A stretch of DNA of 64,000 bases from Bradyrhizobium sp. LMTR 3 (GCF_001693485.1 NZ_MAXC01000049.1:248001-312000); one strand, 5' to 3'. Shown: positions 17,545 through 27,436, counted from the stretch's first letter. Numbers and translations: made by a program. The notes: generated by a model from the sequence alone, not told the origin.

Positions 17545-18833
17545 TGAGCAAGGTGGCGACCGTGCGAAGTACGCTTCCGATGTCGGCCTGTCTAGACGGT
17601 CAGCACATGAAAGCACCCCACCTGCTTTGCATTGGAGGAGTAGACCATTCCTTTCGCATCCCATTCCTGCTCGCGCTGCGTGATGGGGGATTTCGGATAA
17701 GTGCTGCGGGGGCCGGCGATCCTAGTCCGTTCCAGCAGGCTGGCATCCACTATCATCCCATTCATTTCGCCCGCTTCGTCGATCCGTTGTCCGATTGGGC
17801 AGCCTTAAAAGCGATCTCGAACCTGATCGCCGATCTGCGACCGAATCTGGTCCAGTGCTTCGACACGAAGCTGAATGTGCTGGTTCCTTTCGCAGCAAGA
17901 GGCCACGCCGATGTGAAAGTCGTCAGTACAATAAACGGACTGGGCTGGCTCTATTCATGCAGTTCGCCGATGGCTCTCGCGCTGCGTCCGGTCTATCGCA
18001 CGCTTCAGCGGCTGGCGGACCGCTGGACGGCAGTAACAGTATTCCAGAACCGCGACGATCAGGCCTTCTTCGTGCGCCATCGGATGGTCGGCAGAGGAGG
18101 CAACGTGTTGATACCCGGTTCCGGCATAGACATCGAGAGGTTCGAGCGGGCTGCGGCGACGGGACCGTCACCGGCCGAGCTTCGACGGACGCTCGGTCTC
18201 GGCACATCCGAGGTCGTCATGACTGTGACGCGCATGACGAGACAGAAGGGAATTCCGGCGCTGCTCGAAGCCGCAGCATTGGTCCACCAGCGTCGACCCG
18301 GTGTGCGCTTTGTGCTGGTGGGTCCGCGGGAGAGCGAGGGGCCTTTCGCCGTGACACAAGCCGAGATCGACAGGCATGCCCCCTATGTGCTGGCCATCGG
18401 TCCGCGGTCCGATGTGCCCGCGTTGCTTCGCGTTGCAGATGTATTCGCGTTTCCGACTGAATATTTTGAAGGGGTACCTCGTGCGCTGCTCGAGGCTGCC
18501 TTGGCGGCCTGCCCGATCGTTGCAACAAGGATGCCGGGCTGCACCGATGTAGTTCAGGATGACTGGAGCGGCTTTCTCGTCCCGCCGCGCAATCCTCGAC
18601 TCATGGCTGAGCGAATTATCGATCTGCTTCGCGATCGGATCGCCGCCGCGGCATTGGGACGGCGCGCAGCGCAGCTCGTTAGAACGGACTTCAACCTGGA
18701 GGTCACGGTGGCGCGCTACGCCGCGGTCTATGACAATCTGGTGAGGTGCTCCACTCGGAACGGCTCGTCAGCGCCCGAGAGCACGCTGGAGCATGAATCT
18801 TGTGCCCCTAATGTCACGCAGCTCGGCGACTAG
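17544..18833 (+). CDS. Glycosyltransferase family 4
   Basis: This is a GT-B type glycosyltransferase of about 429 residues. The N-lobe binds acceptor (STINGLGWLYS) and the C-lobe has the nucleotide-sugar signature: VMTVTRMTRQKGI, RFVLVGPRE, then PTEYFEGVPRALLEAALAAC containing the E-x7-E catalytic pair. FQNRDDQAFF and VLIPGSGIDIERF are typical of the WbaZ/PglA-like subgroup that extends undecaprenyl-linked glycans at the inner membrane face. The frame is open back to 17508, but ATG 17544 overlaps the deacetylase stop in TGATG and is preferred. Sugar specificity cannot be told. Confidence 0.9.
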   Translation: MSKVATVRSTLPMSACLDGQHMKAPHLLCIGGVDHSFRIPFLLALRDGGFRISAAGAGDPSPFQQAGIHYHPIHFARFVDPLSDWAALKAISNLIADLRPNLVQCFDTKLNVLVPFAARGHADVKVVSTINGLGWLYSCSSPMALALRPVYRTLQRLADRWTAVTVFQNRDDQAFFVRHRMVGRGGNVLIPGSGIDIERFERAAATGPSPAELRRTLGLGTSEVVMTVTRMTRQKGIPALLEAAALVHQRRPGVRFVLVGPRESEGPFAVTQAEIDRHAPYVLAIGPRSDVPALLRVADVFAFPTEYFEGVPRALLEAALAACPIVATRMPGCTDVVQDDWSGFLVPPRNPRLMAERIIDLLRDRIAAAALGRRAAQLVRTDFNLEVTVARYAAVYDNLVRCSTRNGSSAPESTLEHESCAPNVTQLGD

Positions 18834-18848
18834 GAGGGAGAGAAGTTC

Positions 18849-20213
18849 ATGATGCGTCGGTACGTAGTGGCGCCGCAGTGGAGCTGGTATTCGTCCGCAT
18901 ATGACGTTGCGCTCGATGTGCTGCTGACTGTCGCACTGCTGCTGTCCACGGCATCCCAGCTGAGGTTCGATGGCGCCCCCGTGGGGCCAGGCGAAATTTG
19001 CCTGGCCCTCTGGGGCTTGCTGATGCTCTCCCGCGAGGCGGCTCGACTAGGTCCCGTGCTGAGCCGGCCGTTGTCAACGCTGCTGGTCTTTTGGCTCTCG
19101 TTTGCGATCGCTCAATGCGTCGGCACGATGGCGGGATTTGTCACCGGGGACCGTCACGACTCGGGCTTATTCATGCATGATATCGCGGCCTACGCCGTAG
19201 CAGCCGCTGTCAGCTGTCTCAGTGTCGTCGAACCCGGTGCCAGCTCTCGCCTGCATCGCGTCGCTTGGTTGTTGGTGACCTGCGGCGCAGCATGGCTGTT
19301 ACTTCAGGTCGCGTTCGGTTGGGGACTGGTTAGCCTGGGCGATTTCGACGCCTGGGAATGGGACCGATTTCGCGGGTTGAGCGACAACGCGAACCAGCTC
19401 GCGCTCCTTTGCACGGTGCTTGTCCTTCTCTCGCTGCACCTTGCCGAGGTGGTCAGGCGGTTCGATCGAATGATCGTCGCTGTGATCTGCATGGTCGTCG
19501 CGATCGTAGTGGGGCGGCTCACGATGAGTGATTCATTCCTCCTTGTCCTTGTTCTCGCCGGCCCGATCTTTGTCACTCTCAAGCTCTGGAAATGGCTGAT
19601 GTCGGTGGAAAGACGGATGCTCTTGCGTTCCGCGTCCGCCTGGATCCTTGTTCTCGCTCTGCCGCTGGTCGTGTCCTACGTCACGCCGCTTGGAGCTTCT
19701 GTCGCCGCCGAGGTCGAGGAATCCATCAAGGGCATGACAAAGGGCGGCGGCGGCCGCGATACCGAAGAGACCACTCGTCTGCGCATTGAGCTCTGGGATG
19801 GAGCAATACGCCGGGGTGTCGAGGCCGGCATGCTGGGCCTGGGACCTGGCCCGCATCTCGAAATCCCGCCGACAATCGTAGCCGGCAGGCTGGACCCGAC
19901 GAATGAGCCAAAACATGTCGAACATCCGGAGTTCGGGGACATTCCGAATTTCGAAGCGCACAACACATTCCTGGATCTCTTTGTGCAGGGTGGGCTGATC
20001 GCGGTCTTGAGCATCGTATGGCTGGGAGCCGCAGCTCTGTCCGTGACCCGCAGGGCAGGGTTGGATGCCCTGACGACATCGATCTTCGGACTCGCCGTCT
20101 TCGGCATCTTTCACCTGATCGTACGACATCCGATCGTCTGGTTTGCAATCTCGCTCTCGTTGGTGGCGGCTGCCAATTCCCGCCGAGCGTCGAAGCGCAG
20201 AGTTGAGAGTTGA
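18849..20213 (+). CDS. O-antigen ligase/polymerase-like membrane protein (Wzy type)
   Basis: The 454-residue polytopic protein has about ten hydrophobic segments and a large periplasmic loop. The loop carries TTRLRIELWDGAIRRG, GLGPGPHLE and FEAHNTFLDLFVQGGLIAVL, which is the O-antigen ligase/Wzy domain pattern (Arg-rich segment plus His-Asn-Thr-x-Leu motif). It would polymerise or ligate lipid-linked repeat units in the periplasm. It begins 15 bp after the glycosyltransferase gene with GGAGGGAG just upstream, so it is part of the same operon. Ligase and polymerase cannot be separated from sequence; polymerase is favoured by the flippase, autokinase and export genes nearby. Confidence 0.82.
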   Translation: MMRRYVVAPQWSWYSSAYDVALDVLLTVALLLSTASQLRFDGAPVGPGEICLALWGLLMLSREAARLGPVLSRPLSTLLVFWLSFAIAQCVGTMAGFVTGDRHDSGLFMHDIAAYAVAAAVSCLSVVEPGASSRLHRVAWLLVTCGAAWLLLQVAFGWGLVSLGDFDAWEWDRFRGLSDNANQLALLCTVLVLLSLHLAEVVRRFDRMIVAVICMVVAIVVGRLTMSDSFLLVLVLAGPIFVTLKLWKWLMSVERRMLLRSASAWILVLALPLVVSYVTPLGASVAAEVEESIKGMTKGGGGRDTEETTRLRIELWDGAIRRGVEAGMLGLGPGPHLEIPPTIVAGRLDPTNEPKHVEHPEFGDIPNFEAHNTFLDLFVQGGLIAVLSIVWLGAAALSVTRRAGLDALTTSIFGLAVFGIFHLIVRHPIVWFAISLSLVAAANSRRASKRRVES

Positions 20214-20361
20214 AGTCATGTGCGGCGCGCTCAGCATCCTCGATCCTGGTCCGCTGGTGGTTGCCAAGGCCGTGACTATGGACGTGAGTCAATGCGGGCC
20301 GCGCAGCAAAGGCCTCCCAGGCGTTCGCCGTCAACTACTTCTAACCAGGTGAGCTTGAGCG

Positions 20362-22407
20362 ATGTTGCAAGTGCGATTGGATGAGCACGCGGGTGACGAG
20401 ACGGCCCGCCTGGATCGAGTTTCGACGACGGAGCACAAGGCGATCGGCTCTGAGCTCTCCAGCACGTCGCCATCAGGCGAACTCCACTTTCGCCAAATAG
20501 TCGGCATCCTGCGTCGTCGCAGCGCACTGATCCTCACGATCGCCGGGACTGGTACGCTGCTCGCCATAGTCGTCGGGCTCATGATTCCGCCCAAGTATAC
20601 TGCAGCCGCCCAGCTCGTGATCGAGGCTCCAGTCGTTAGAGCCGAGCGCGCTCAAGCGGCCCTGGATGAGGCCGTTGAGACCCACGTGACGCTACTCAGC
20701 TCCCGCGATCATTTGCAGCGTGTCATTGAGAGTCTCTTGCAGGAGTCGGACTTTAGACCGCTAGCGAGCGACCAAGCCGCTCCCGAACCGACCTCCGGAG
20801 ATAATCGTGGAGCGTCCGGATCGCCCGTCTTGGATCAGCCAGCGAATGCGACAGCGAAGGAAACAGCAGGCCTGAACGAGCTCAGGCGGCGCCTGAATCT
20901 CTGGCTTGGAGAACTTCGTCGGACTGCAGACACGGCGGTGCCGCGTCTTGAGGAGTTCGAACGCAATACCAAAGCAATCCGGGAGCGTCGCTCCCGTGTT
21001 ATTTCCATCGCCTTTACGTCCACCAGCGCTGAGAAGGCCGCGACGTTCGCCAATCGCATCGTCCAGCTCTATATCGACGGCCTGGTTCAACAGAAGCAGG
21101 CAAGTATGACGGGTGAAATGGCGCAGCTGGATGAACGAATTGCTGAGGCCAAGTCCGAAATGGAAGCGGCTGGCAGTGCGGTGCAGAAGGCGCTCCAGCA
21201 GAACGCCCGTAGCACCGAACGAACGGCCGACGGTCATTTACGTGAGCTCCTGCGTCAGGCGGGGAACAGCGCGCAGCACTATGATAGCCTTCTGCGGCGT
21301 CAAAAAGAGATACGCGACCAGCAGGAAAATGTCTCATCAAGTGTCGGAATCCAATTGTTCGCGGGGGTACCGAACCGGCCAAGTTCGCATAACCCAATCC
21401 TCTTCATCTTTCCTGCGTTCGTTCTTTTTGCAATCAGCGGAGGGTGGCTTGCCGTTCTTCTTGAGCAGCTGGATCGAGGGTTGCGCAGCCAGCAAGAAAC
21501 CGCCGATGCGCTGGGGATTCCATGCATCGGGCTGGTTCCACGGCTTGCGCGAAGGCAGGTAGTTCTCCCCGGTCAACATCTTCTGACCGGCCGATCTTCC
21601 GCATACGCAGAGGCGATCCGATCGACGGTCGCAGCATTAGGACTGGCGGCGCCCACCCGTTCTTCCAAGGTAGTCGTGGTGAGCTCCAGCATTCACGGGG
21701 AAGGAAAAACGACGCTGGCCTTAAGCCTCGCGTCTTACATCGGGATCCTCGGACGACGCGTGCTCCTGGTCGATTTCGATCTCCGGCAGGGTACGGCGCG
21801 CCACGGGTCGAACGACCCAGGCTCTGGGCTAGTCGAGGAGTTGCTCCTGAAAAATCGACCGCTCACAGAGCTGATACGGCGCGGCGGGGAAGCGCGGCAG
21901 GACTATCTTCCAATAGCCGCTTACCGGGGTGACCCGTTGGCGCTCTTTGCCTCCGAACAGATGCCGAACCTCATTCGTCAGCTGCGCGAGTGTTACGACT
22001 GTGTGATCATTGATGCCCCGCCCGTGCTCGGGGCGATCGAGGCGCGGTTGCTTGCTTCCATGGCCGACAAGCTGCTGTTGGTCGTGAAATGGGGAAGCAC
22101 GAGGCGCGAGCTTGCTCAAAATGCGCTGAGTCAGCTTCGAGGTTCAGGCCGTTTCAGCCGTGATCGCGGCGACGTTGCGATGGCCATACTGACCCAGGTT
22201 GCTCCCAACAAGCACGCTCGATATCGCTACGGTGATGTAGTGAACCACAAGCGATATTCTTCCCGCTCCATTGAATCGCGACTGGGCCCGGACGGGCCGA
22301 GAAAGCGAGTAACGAAACATGCGTCGCAACTTGATCCACCACCAACGAGATCGTCCCAATGCGCAAAGGTCAAGAACTCGAAGTCGGGCAAGCCTGCAGG
22401 CCGATGA
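20362..22407 (+). CDS. Polysaccharide co-polymerase / tyrosine autokinase (Wzc/ExoP-like)
   Basis: This 681-residue protein has an N-terminal Wzz domain (first TM in LILTIAGTGTLLAIVVGLM, then KYTAAAQLVIE), a periplasmic coiled-coil region, and a second TM (FIFPAFVLFAISGGWLAVLL). The cytoplasmic BY-kinase domain has Walker A HGEGKTTLA (Lys449), Walker A' VLLVDFDLRQG (Asp471) and Walker B CVIIDAPPV (Asp551). The tail has scattered tyrosines (RYRYGDVV, KRYSS) as possible autophosphorylation sites. It is fused like ExoP. It would control chain length and export together with the Wza/ExoF-like protein at 26129-27436. Its stop overlaps the next gene start. Confidence 0.93.
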   Translation: MLQVRLDEHAGDETARLDRVSTTEHKAIGSELSSTSPSGELHFRQIVGILRRRSALILTIAGTGTLLAIVVGLMIPPKYTAAAQLVIEAPVVRAERAQAALDEAVETHVTLLSSRDHLQRVIESLLQESDFRPLASDQAAPEPTSGDNRGASGSPVLDQPANATAKETAGLNELRRRLNLWLGELRRTADTAVPRLEEFERNTKAIRERRSRVISIAFTSTSAEKAATFANRIVQLYIDGLVQQKQASMTGEMAQLDERIAEAKSEMEAAGSAVQKALQQNARSTERTADGHLRELLRQAGNSAQHYDSLLRRQKEIRDQQENVSSSVGIQLFAGVPNRPSSHNPILFIFPAFVLFAISGGWLAVLLEQLDRGLRSQQETADALGIPCIGLVPRLARRQVVLPGQHLLTGRSSAYAEAIRSTVAALGLAAPTRSSKVVVVSSSIHGEGKTTLALSLASYIGILGRRVLLVDFDLRQGTARHGSNDPGSGLVEELLLKNRPLTELIRRGGEARQDYLPIAAYRGDPLALFASEQMPNLIRQLRECYDCVIIDAPPVLGAIEARLLASMADKLLLVVKWGSTRRELAQNALSQLRGSGRFSRDRGDVAMAILTQVAPNKHARYRYGDVVNHKRYSSRSIESRLGPDGPRKRVTKHASQLDPPPTRSSQCAKVKNSKSGKPAGR

Positions 22408-23942
22408 TGTCTGAATTAACTCAGATGAACGCGGCGCACGACATCGGCTTGATCCGTCAATCCTGTGTCGAAGCGATGCCACCTGAGTTGGCTGGGGTCT
22501 TCAACGAATTTCATCGGCAGCAGATCTCTTACTGTTACTGGAAGAGCAGCAGGCGGCTCCTTTCGATTCTCGGTGGGGAAGGGGATATCGATCTTCTCGT
22601 GGCAAGAAGTGACCAGCATCGTGCACAACGAATACTGATCGAACGCGATTTTAAGCTCTTTCCATCTGTGGGCGACCGTGATCATCCGGCACTGAGTTTT
22701 CTTGGCTACGACGAACGTGGCGGCCGGCTAATCCACATTCATTTCCATTCCGTGCTGATCGTCGGCGAACGACTTCTCAAGAACTACCGAATTCCGTGGG
22801 AAGAGGCGCTTCTGACCCGGGCCATGCACCATCCCACGCTGCCAATTCGCATACTTGAACCGACGGCGGAGGCACTGCTGTTGATCCTACGCGCCTGCCT
22901 TGAGCTGCGGCGACTCGATCCCATGACGCTTGGAGAATGGCAGGCAGCAAAGCGCAAGTTTGCGCTTGACCGCGCCGAGTTGGCCGCGCAGGTCGATCAT
23001 GGTGCTCTTCGCTTGCTTGCTTCTGAACTACTGAACGAGGAGTTGGCGGACCTCGTTGCCGACGCCCTTTACGACAAGGAAGAGCTGGATAGCCAGGCGC
23101 GGCTTTGCCGATACGTACGAAGACATTGTGCGGCCTACCGCAGCTATAACGCTCTCGAGGCGCGGGTACGGAGTGGCGCGCGAGCCGTGCTCTGGATTGC
23201 CGGCGGCTTGAACAAACATGTTCTCCACGTGCCGCGCCCCTGGAACCGGCGCGCGCCCGGCGGCGGACGAATGGTGGCAATCGTCGGTGTCGATGGCAGC
23301 GGCAAAAGCACGTCAGTGGCAGCCCTGCGGGCTTGGCTTAATTCAAAGATTGACGTCGTACCGATCTATTTCGGTACGGGGGATGGCAGGCCATCGCTGT
23401 TTCTTCGGCCGTTCAAGTTGATCATGCCGTTGATCATGCGTGTCCTCAAGAGCAAACCGAGTTGTGCGTCGCACGGGAAAAAATCGGGCCAGGCTCCGGG
23501 AAGTCTCTACAGCCTGCTGCTGATGATCTGGGCCGTAGCAGTGGCCGCGGACAAACGAAAAAAGCTCACAGCGGCGCGACGCGCAACCAACCGGGGCCTC
23601 TTCGTGCTCGCCGACCGCTATCCGCAGGATCAAATTCGTGGATTCAACGATGGTCCCTTATTGACACGTCTAACCGTCGCGCCGGGTTGGCTTCGTCGAC
23701 TGGAGGCCGCTGCCTATGCGCTCGCGGACCGCGTTCCGCCGGATCTCGTCATCAAATTGGTGGTGACACCCGAGACGGCTGCGAGGCGCGAGCCGGAGAT
23801 GGACCCGGCGATCATCCGAGAGCGCATCGCGGCTCTGCAGCGGCTCCAATTTCCCCGAGCCCGCGTCGTGTGTGTAGACGCCGAACAGCCGTTCGCGCAG
23901 GTGATCCGTGCGGTCAAGCGCGAAATCTGGCGCCTCCTCTAG
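22404..23942 (+). CDS. Nucleotidyltransferase-like / thymidylate-kinase-like fusion protein
   Basis: The 512-residue protein combines two modules. Residues about 1-200 look like a nucleotidyltransferase-family fold (SYCYWKSSRR, GEGDIDLLVARSDQHRA, with the Asp-x-Asp pair in DIDLL; then HIHFHSVLI). Residues about 290-512 are a P-loop kinase like thymidylate kinase: VGVDGSGKSTS (Lys301), a lid-like region, and the DRYPQD block. ATG 22404 overlaps the autokinase stop (ATGATG), so the genes are coupled; the open frame begins at 22359. Such fusions occur in exopolysaccharide loci, but I know no proven reaction. Phosphorylation or nucleotidyl transfer to a sugar or lipid carrier is only a guess. Confidence 0.6.
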   Translation: MMSELTQMNAAHDIGLIRQSCVEAMPPELAGVFNEFHRQQISYCYWKSSRRLLSILGGEGDIDLLVARSDQHRAQRILIERDFKLFPSVGDRDHPALSFLGYDERGGRLIHIHFHSVLIVGERLLKNYRIPWEEALLTRAMHHPTLPIRILEPTAEALLLILRACLELRRLDPMTLGEWQAAKRKFALDRAELAAQVDHGALRLLASELLNEELADLVADALYDKEELDSQARLCRYVRRHCAAYRSYNALEARVRSGARAVLWIAGGLNKHVLHVPRPWNRRAPGGGRMVAIVGVDGSGKSTSVAALRAWLNSKIDVVPIYFGTGDGRPSLFLRPFKLIMPLIMRVLKSKPSCASHGKKSGQAPGSLYSLLLMIWAVAVAADKRKKLTAARRATNRGLFVLADRYPQDQIRGFNDGPLLTRLTVAPGWLRRLEAAAYALADRVPPDLVIKLVVTPETAARREPEMDPAIIRERIAALQRLQFPRARVVCVDAEQPFAQVIRAVKREIWRLL

Positions 23943-23964
23943 AGCCGATGATAGGGAGCGACGC

Positions 23965-24786
23965 ATGATAATCGAGCTGTTCGGTCCTCCCGGTGCTGGC
24001 AAGACTACACTCGCGCGGGCGCTTGCAGTCCGCTTGCGAGAACGCGGTCAACTCGCGCAGCTCAGTGGCAGCTACCGACCGAACGAGCGCCAGCAGTCTC
24101 TCGATCGTTGCGGTGCCGGGACACCGCGACATCAGAATGTGGTGATCAAGCGCTTGAGCCGGCCCCTGCTGGAGATGCTGACCATTGCGTGTCACCCGCT
24201 TGCCAATGCCCGCGACGTAAGGACAGCAGTTGATCTGATACGCCTGCTGCCGCCAACTAGCGTCTTTGCGTCGATGAAGAACAGTCAATACATAGTGCGG
24301 CTGTCGCACTCCTGGCATGAAGCGGCCGGTGCCACCCATATCGCATTATTTGATCAGGCGTTTGTTCAGGCGGTGTTCTCGTTGGCATCGCTGGCTAGAT
24401 CGGTGAATGACGCTCGTATTGCCGACGCCCTCGATTCCGTGCCGAAGTCCGACTTGGTCATCCGCCTGGATGCTCCGGTGGAACTCCTGAAAGCCCGCCT
24501 CAAGAACCGGTTGCGGCTTCAAGGGAGTATTGAGCAACTGTTCGAGCCTGATCTGAAGACCAGCCTGGCATCGGTGCCAATGATTGATCGCTTGCATGAT
24601 TTGTTATTGCAGCGAGGTCGACCCGTGCTGAGTGCATCGTCTCTCGATCAGCAGTCGCTCGATGAGAGCGTGACCATGATTGAGAAGGAGGTAGCCAGAA
24701 GGCGTCAAAACAACGCGCGGGCAAACGCCGTCATGAAGATCAGCAAGGCTGCTGCGTGGAGATATGGAGGAGACCGACGTGGCTGA
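23965..24786 (+). CDS. P-loop kinase-like protein of the polysaccharide locus
   Basis: The 273-residue protein starts directly with a Walker A loop (LFGPPGAGKTTLA, residues 5-17) and keeps the general shape of a small-molecule kinase. FDQAFVQAVFSLA occupies the position of the DR(Y/F) substrate-binding block, and SDLVIRLDAPVELLKARL matches the nucleoside/adenylate kinase family near the lid. ATG 23965 is preferred to the longer frame from 23908 because GGAGCGACGC precedes it and the earlier codons overlap the upstream gene. It follows the kinase fusion gene and its 3' end overlaps the flippase start. Substrate unknown; two P-loop kinases in tandem suggest linked phosphorylation steps. Confidence 0.6.
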   Translation: MIIELFGPPGAGKTTLARALAVRLRERGQLAQLSGSYRPNERQQSLDRCGAGTPRHQNVVIKRLSRPLLEMLTIACHPLANARDVRTAVDLIRLLPPTSVFASMKNSQYIVRLSHSWHEAAGATHIALFDQAFVQAVFSLASLARSVNDARIADALDSVPKSDLVIRLDAPVELLKARLKNRLRLQGSIEQLFEPDLKTSLASVPMIDRLHDLLLQRGRPVLSASSLDQQSLDESVTMIEKEVARRRQNNARANAVMKISKAAAWRYGGDRRG

Positions 24787-26137
24787 TGGATTGCCTGGAA
24801 GCGCGCCGGTAAGCAAGGTTGCCCGCGGCGGCGTTACCGCCTTTTTTGTCTATGGCTTGGGTATCGCGCTAACCTACCTCTCTCAGCTCGTCATCGCGCG
24901 CATTGTGGGCGTCGACACCTATGGCCTGTATGCCTATGCCTTCGCTTGGATGGTCGTGTTGGCGTATTTTTCGACACTCGGTTTCGATGTTGGAATATTG
25001 CGCTATGTGCCCGCCTACGAGGCGGAGCGGGCGTGGCCCTTGCTCAGGGGAGTGATCCAGTATGCGCAGCGACGGGTGGCGTTGGTCGGCCTGCTGGTGA
25101 TCCTCATCGGCGTCTGCGTCGTGCGTTGGGCGTCCTCATCTGAACTCCAGACCACATATCTCGCCGGATTCGCGCTGGTGCCGATTTTGGCCCTTGTGCG
25201 GGTCCGATGCTCGGTGGTGCGCGCCTTTGGTGGTGTAACTTCCGCGCTGATACCAGACCGCGTCGTACGGGACGGGGTACTGGTCGTCCTCGTTGCTACC
25301 GCCAGTGTCGGTCTTGGGTGGACGCTCAATGCGCCATTCGTGATGATGGCTACGCTGACCGGCGCGGTGCTCGGGCTTATCTGTGCGGGCCATGCCATGC
25401 GGCGTCGCCGCCCTCGAGCCATTGATGACACCTTGCCAGCGTACGACGCCGCGGTCTGGCGCCGGACAGCGATACCGCTCGTCATTCTCGGCGCCACCGA
25501 GTGCCTGATGAACCGTACCGGAGTCCTATTGCTGGGATGGATCGGAGATACCAAGGACGCCGGAATCTACAGTCTCGCCTTCAACATCGCTCTTGTGGTC
25601 ACGCTGCCGCGCATCGCGATGAACACCTTGTTCGCGCCCGTTATCTCTGATCTCCATGCGCGTAGCGATATGCGCACCATGCAAGTGCTGATTACCAAGA
25701 CGTCCTCATGGACGTTCTGTGCAGGAATTTGCATTGCTGTAGCGCTTTTCTTGCTGGCTGGGCCTCTTCTTGATTGGTTCGGTGCCGGTTATGAGGCAGG
25801 CGTACCCGCGCTACGGGTTCTTCTCATCAGCCAGGTGATCGCCGCCAGTGCCGGTTCCCAACTGTACGTTATGACCATGACCGGTCATGAACGAAGTGCC
25901 GCTGTACTGCTCGTAACCTGTGCAGCCGTCAACTTGGCTACAAGTGCCATACTTGTTGCCGAGTTCGGATTGCTTGGTGCGGCCGCGGGTACCGCGGCGT
26001 CTCTGGTCATCTGGAACGTGGCAATGGCGCTCTTGCTATGGAGGCGTTTGGGTCTGTTGCCGGGTATACTCGCCAGCATGCGACTGCCCCTCGAGAAGAA
26101 GCCATGTGCCATCGCCGTAGGTGAGCGTTTAACGTAG
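24779..26137 (+). CDS. Lipid-linked oligosaccharide flippase (Wzx-like, MATE/MOP fold)
   Basis: This protein of about 452 residues is highly hydrophobic, with roughly 12-14 membrane segments. The N-terminal KVARGGVTAFFVYGLGIALTY and the following VIARIVGVDTYGLYAYAFAW are typical of polysaccharide_synt/Wzx transporters. It should move undecaprenyl-linked repeat units across the inner membrane. GTG 24779 is chosen because AGGAG is spaced 6 nt upstream; ATG 24764 in the same frame is the alternative. It is the last gene of the plus-strand polysaccharide operon, and its 3' end overlaps by 9 bp the convergent export-protein gene. Confidence 0.9.
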   Translation: MADGLPGSAPVSKVARGGVTAFFVYGLGIALTYLSQLVIARIVGVDTYGLYAYAFAWMVVLAYFSTLGFDVGILRYVPAYEAERAWPLLRGVIQYAQRRVALVGLLVILIGVCVVRWASSSELQTTYLAGFALVPILALVRVRCSVVRAFGGVTSALIPDRVVRDGVLVVLVATASVGLGWTLNAPFVMMATLTGAVLGLICAGHAMRRRRPRAIDDTLPAYDAAVWRRTAIPLVILGATECLMNRTGVLLLGWIGDTKDAGIYSLAFNIALVVTLPRIAMNTLFAPVISDLHARSDMRTMQVLITKTSSWTFCAGICIAVALFLLAGPLLDWFGAGYEAGVPALRVLLISQVIAASAGSQLYVMTMTGHERSAAVLLVTCAAVNLATSAILVAEFGLLGAAAGTAASLVIWNVAMALLLWRRLGLLPGILASMRLPLEKKPCAIAVGERLT

Positions 26138-27436
26138 GCTGCTCAGATCGGCGCCGGAATTATCTTCCCGCAAGGCGACCTCAACCACATCGCCGGGCTG
26201 AAGTTCGGACTCCTCGTTCGCGACCAGATGGTCGATACCGTTGCTGCCATTTCTGAGGATCGTGATCGAAGGTTCATTGCCCAATCCTCGTGCCAACTGC
26301 GACTTGGCAAGAGCAGCGTACTGAAGCTTTTCGCCCGTGCTCTGCAGCTTGAATCGGATTTTGCTCAGGGTCACGATAGCATCCTGCAGTTCGCGAAGCG
26401 TATCACTCTTGCGCTGTCCATCGAGCCGCTCGATCTGCCGCAAAAAATCATCTCGTTGCCGCTTGGTCTGCATCAATTGTGCCGTGGTCTGCAGCTTCCG
26501 CGTAGATGATAATAGCATGGCGCGACGTGCATCGCTGACGCGAAGATTTGTCAAGTTTCCTCTGTTGAAGAGCTCCTTGGCGCGTTCCAGCTCCTCGGTG
26601 TCGGCCTGGTTTGCCTGTTCTTCCGTTTTCTGCTGCTCCGAAAGGACGCGAATCTGATCGTCGGCCTGAACGATCGCACGCTGAAGGAATTTTTTTTCGG
26701 CCTGCTGGTCCGCCAAGCGGGCCTGTAGCTGCTCGGCCTCTCCGTTGACAATATCGAGCGCAGTTGATCGTGCAACCGGCACGTCAAGCAAGGACGCGCG
26801 ATCGAGCCCAGACTCTTGTCCCAGTTCTTGCTTGAGGCGCCAGACATGCGCTTGTGCTCTGGCATACTCGGTCCAGAGCGCCTCGTACTCGCCCCGCAAA
26901 TCTGCAGTTTCCAGGACGGGATTATTCATCCTCAGGCGCATAACGTCGTATCCGCCCGACAGGGCTATGACCTGCCGTACCGTCATGAGGGGACGGAAGA
27001 CCTGCTGGCCCGGCCTGGCGACATCGCCGTTGACGTAGATTGGTCGGTATTCGACAATCGTCGCGGTAACCTCATCAGGATCGATCGTCACGGAGTTCTC
27101 GCGTCCGTCCGGGGTTCTTTGCCGAAAGACTTTCGCCGCGAGCGTGGCTTGCACCTTGGCCTGCAGGTCCGCTGTGGACATGCCCGCCACCGCCATGGTC
27201 CCGAGCAGCGGAAACGAGATGGTGCCATCCAGTTGAACGGGGACCCGGTGCTTGAGCTCGGGAAGTCGGGCGACGGAAATCTCGAGGATGTCTCCCGGAT
27301 GCAGCAGGTAGTCGGCCTTTGCCGGCGCGATCGAACAGGTGAGAGCCACAGCAATCAGCAGCGCCGCAGCGTCGCGCCTTCTGCCGAGAAGCTGAGCACC
27401 ACCGGCCGCTAAGCTCGCTTCAAAGGCCGATCGCAT
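26129..27436 (-). CDS. Outer-membrane polysaccharide export protein (Wza/ExoF-like)
   Basis: The product has about 435 residues. An N-terminal signal ends near SIAPAKA (about 41), followed by the Poly_export domain (YLLHPGDILEISVARLPEL) and an SLBB-like beta-grasp (IYVNGDVARPGQQVFRPL). A long coiled coil (about 180-370, rich in Q/E/L/R) precedes a C-terminal beta-domain with HLVANEESELQPGDVVEVAL. The internal coiled coil is the ExoF pattern of rhizobial systems rather than short Wza. ATG 27436 is chosen over 27493 because GGAGGG is about 5 nt upstream. It is transcribed towards the plus-strand operon and partners the autokinase for export. Confidence 0.9.
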   Translation of the reverse strand: MRSAFEASLAAGGAQLLGRRRDAAALLIAVALTCSIAPAKADYLLHPGDILEISVARLPELKHRVPVQLDGTISFPLLGTMAVAGMSTADLQAKVQATLAAKVFRQRTPDGRENSVTIDPDEVTATIVEYRPIYVNGDVARPGQQVFRPLMTVRQVIALSGGYDVMRLRMNNPVLETADLRGEYEALWTEYARAQAHVWRLKQELGQESGLDRASLLDVPVARSTALDIVNGEAEQLQARLADQQAEKKFLQRAIVQADDQIRVLSEQQKTEEQANQADTEELERAKELFNRGNLTNLRVSDARRAMLLSSTRKLQTTAQLMQTKRQRDDFLRQIERLDGQRKSDTLRELQDAIVTLSKIRFKLQSTGEKLQYAALAKSQLARGLGNEPSITILRNGSNGIDHLVANEESELQPGDVVEVALREDNSGADLSSLR

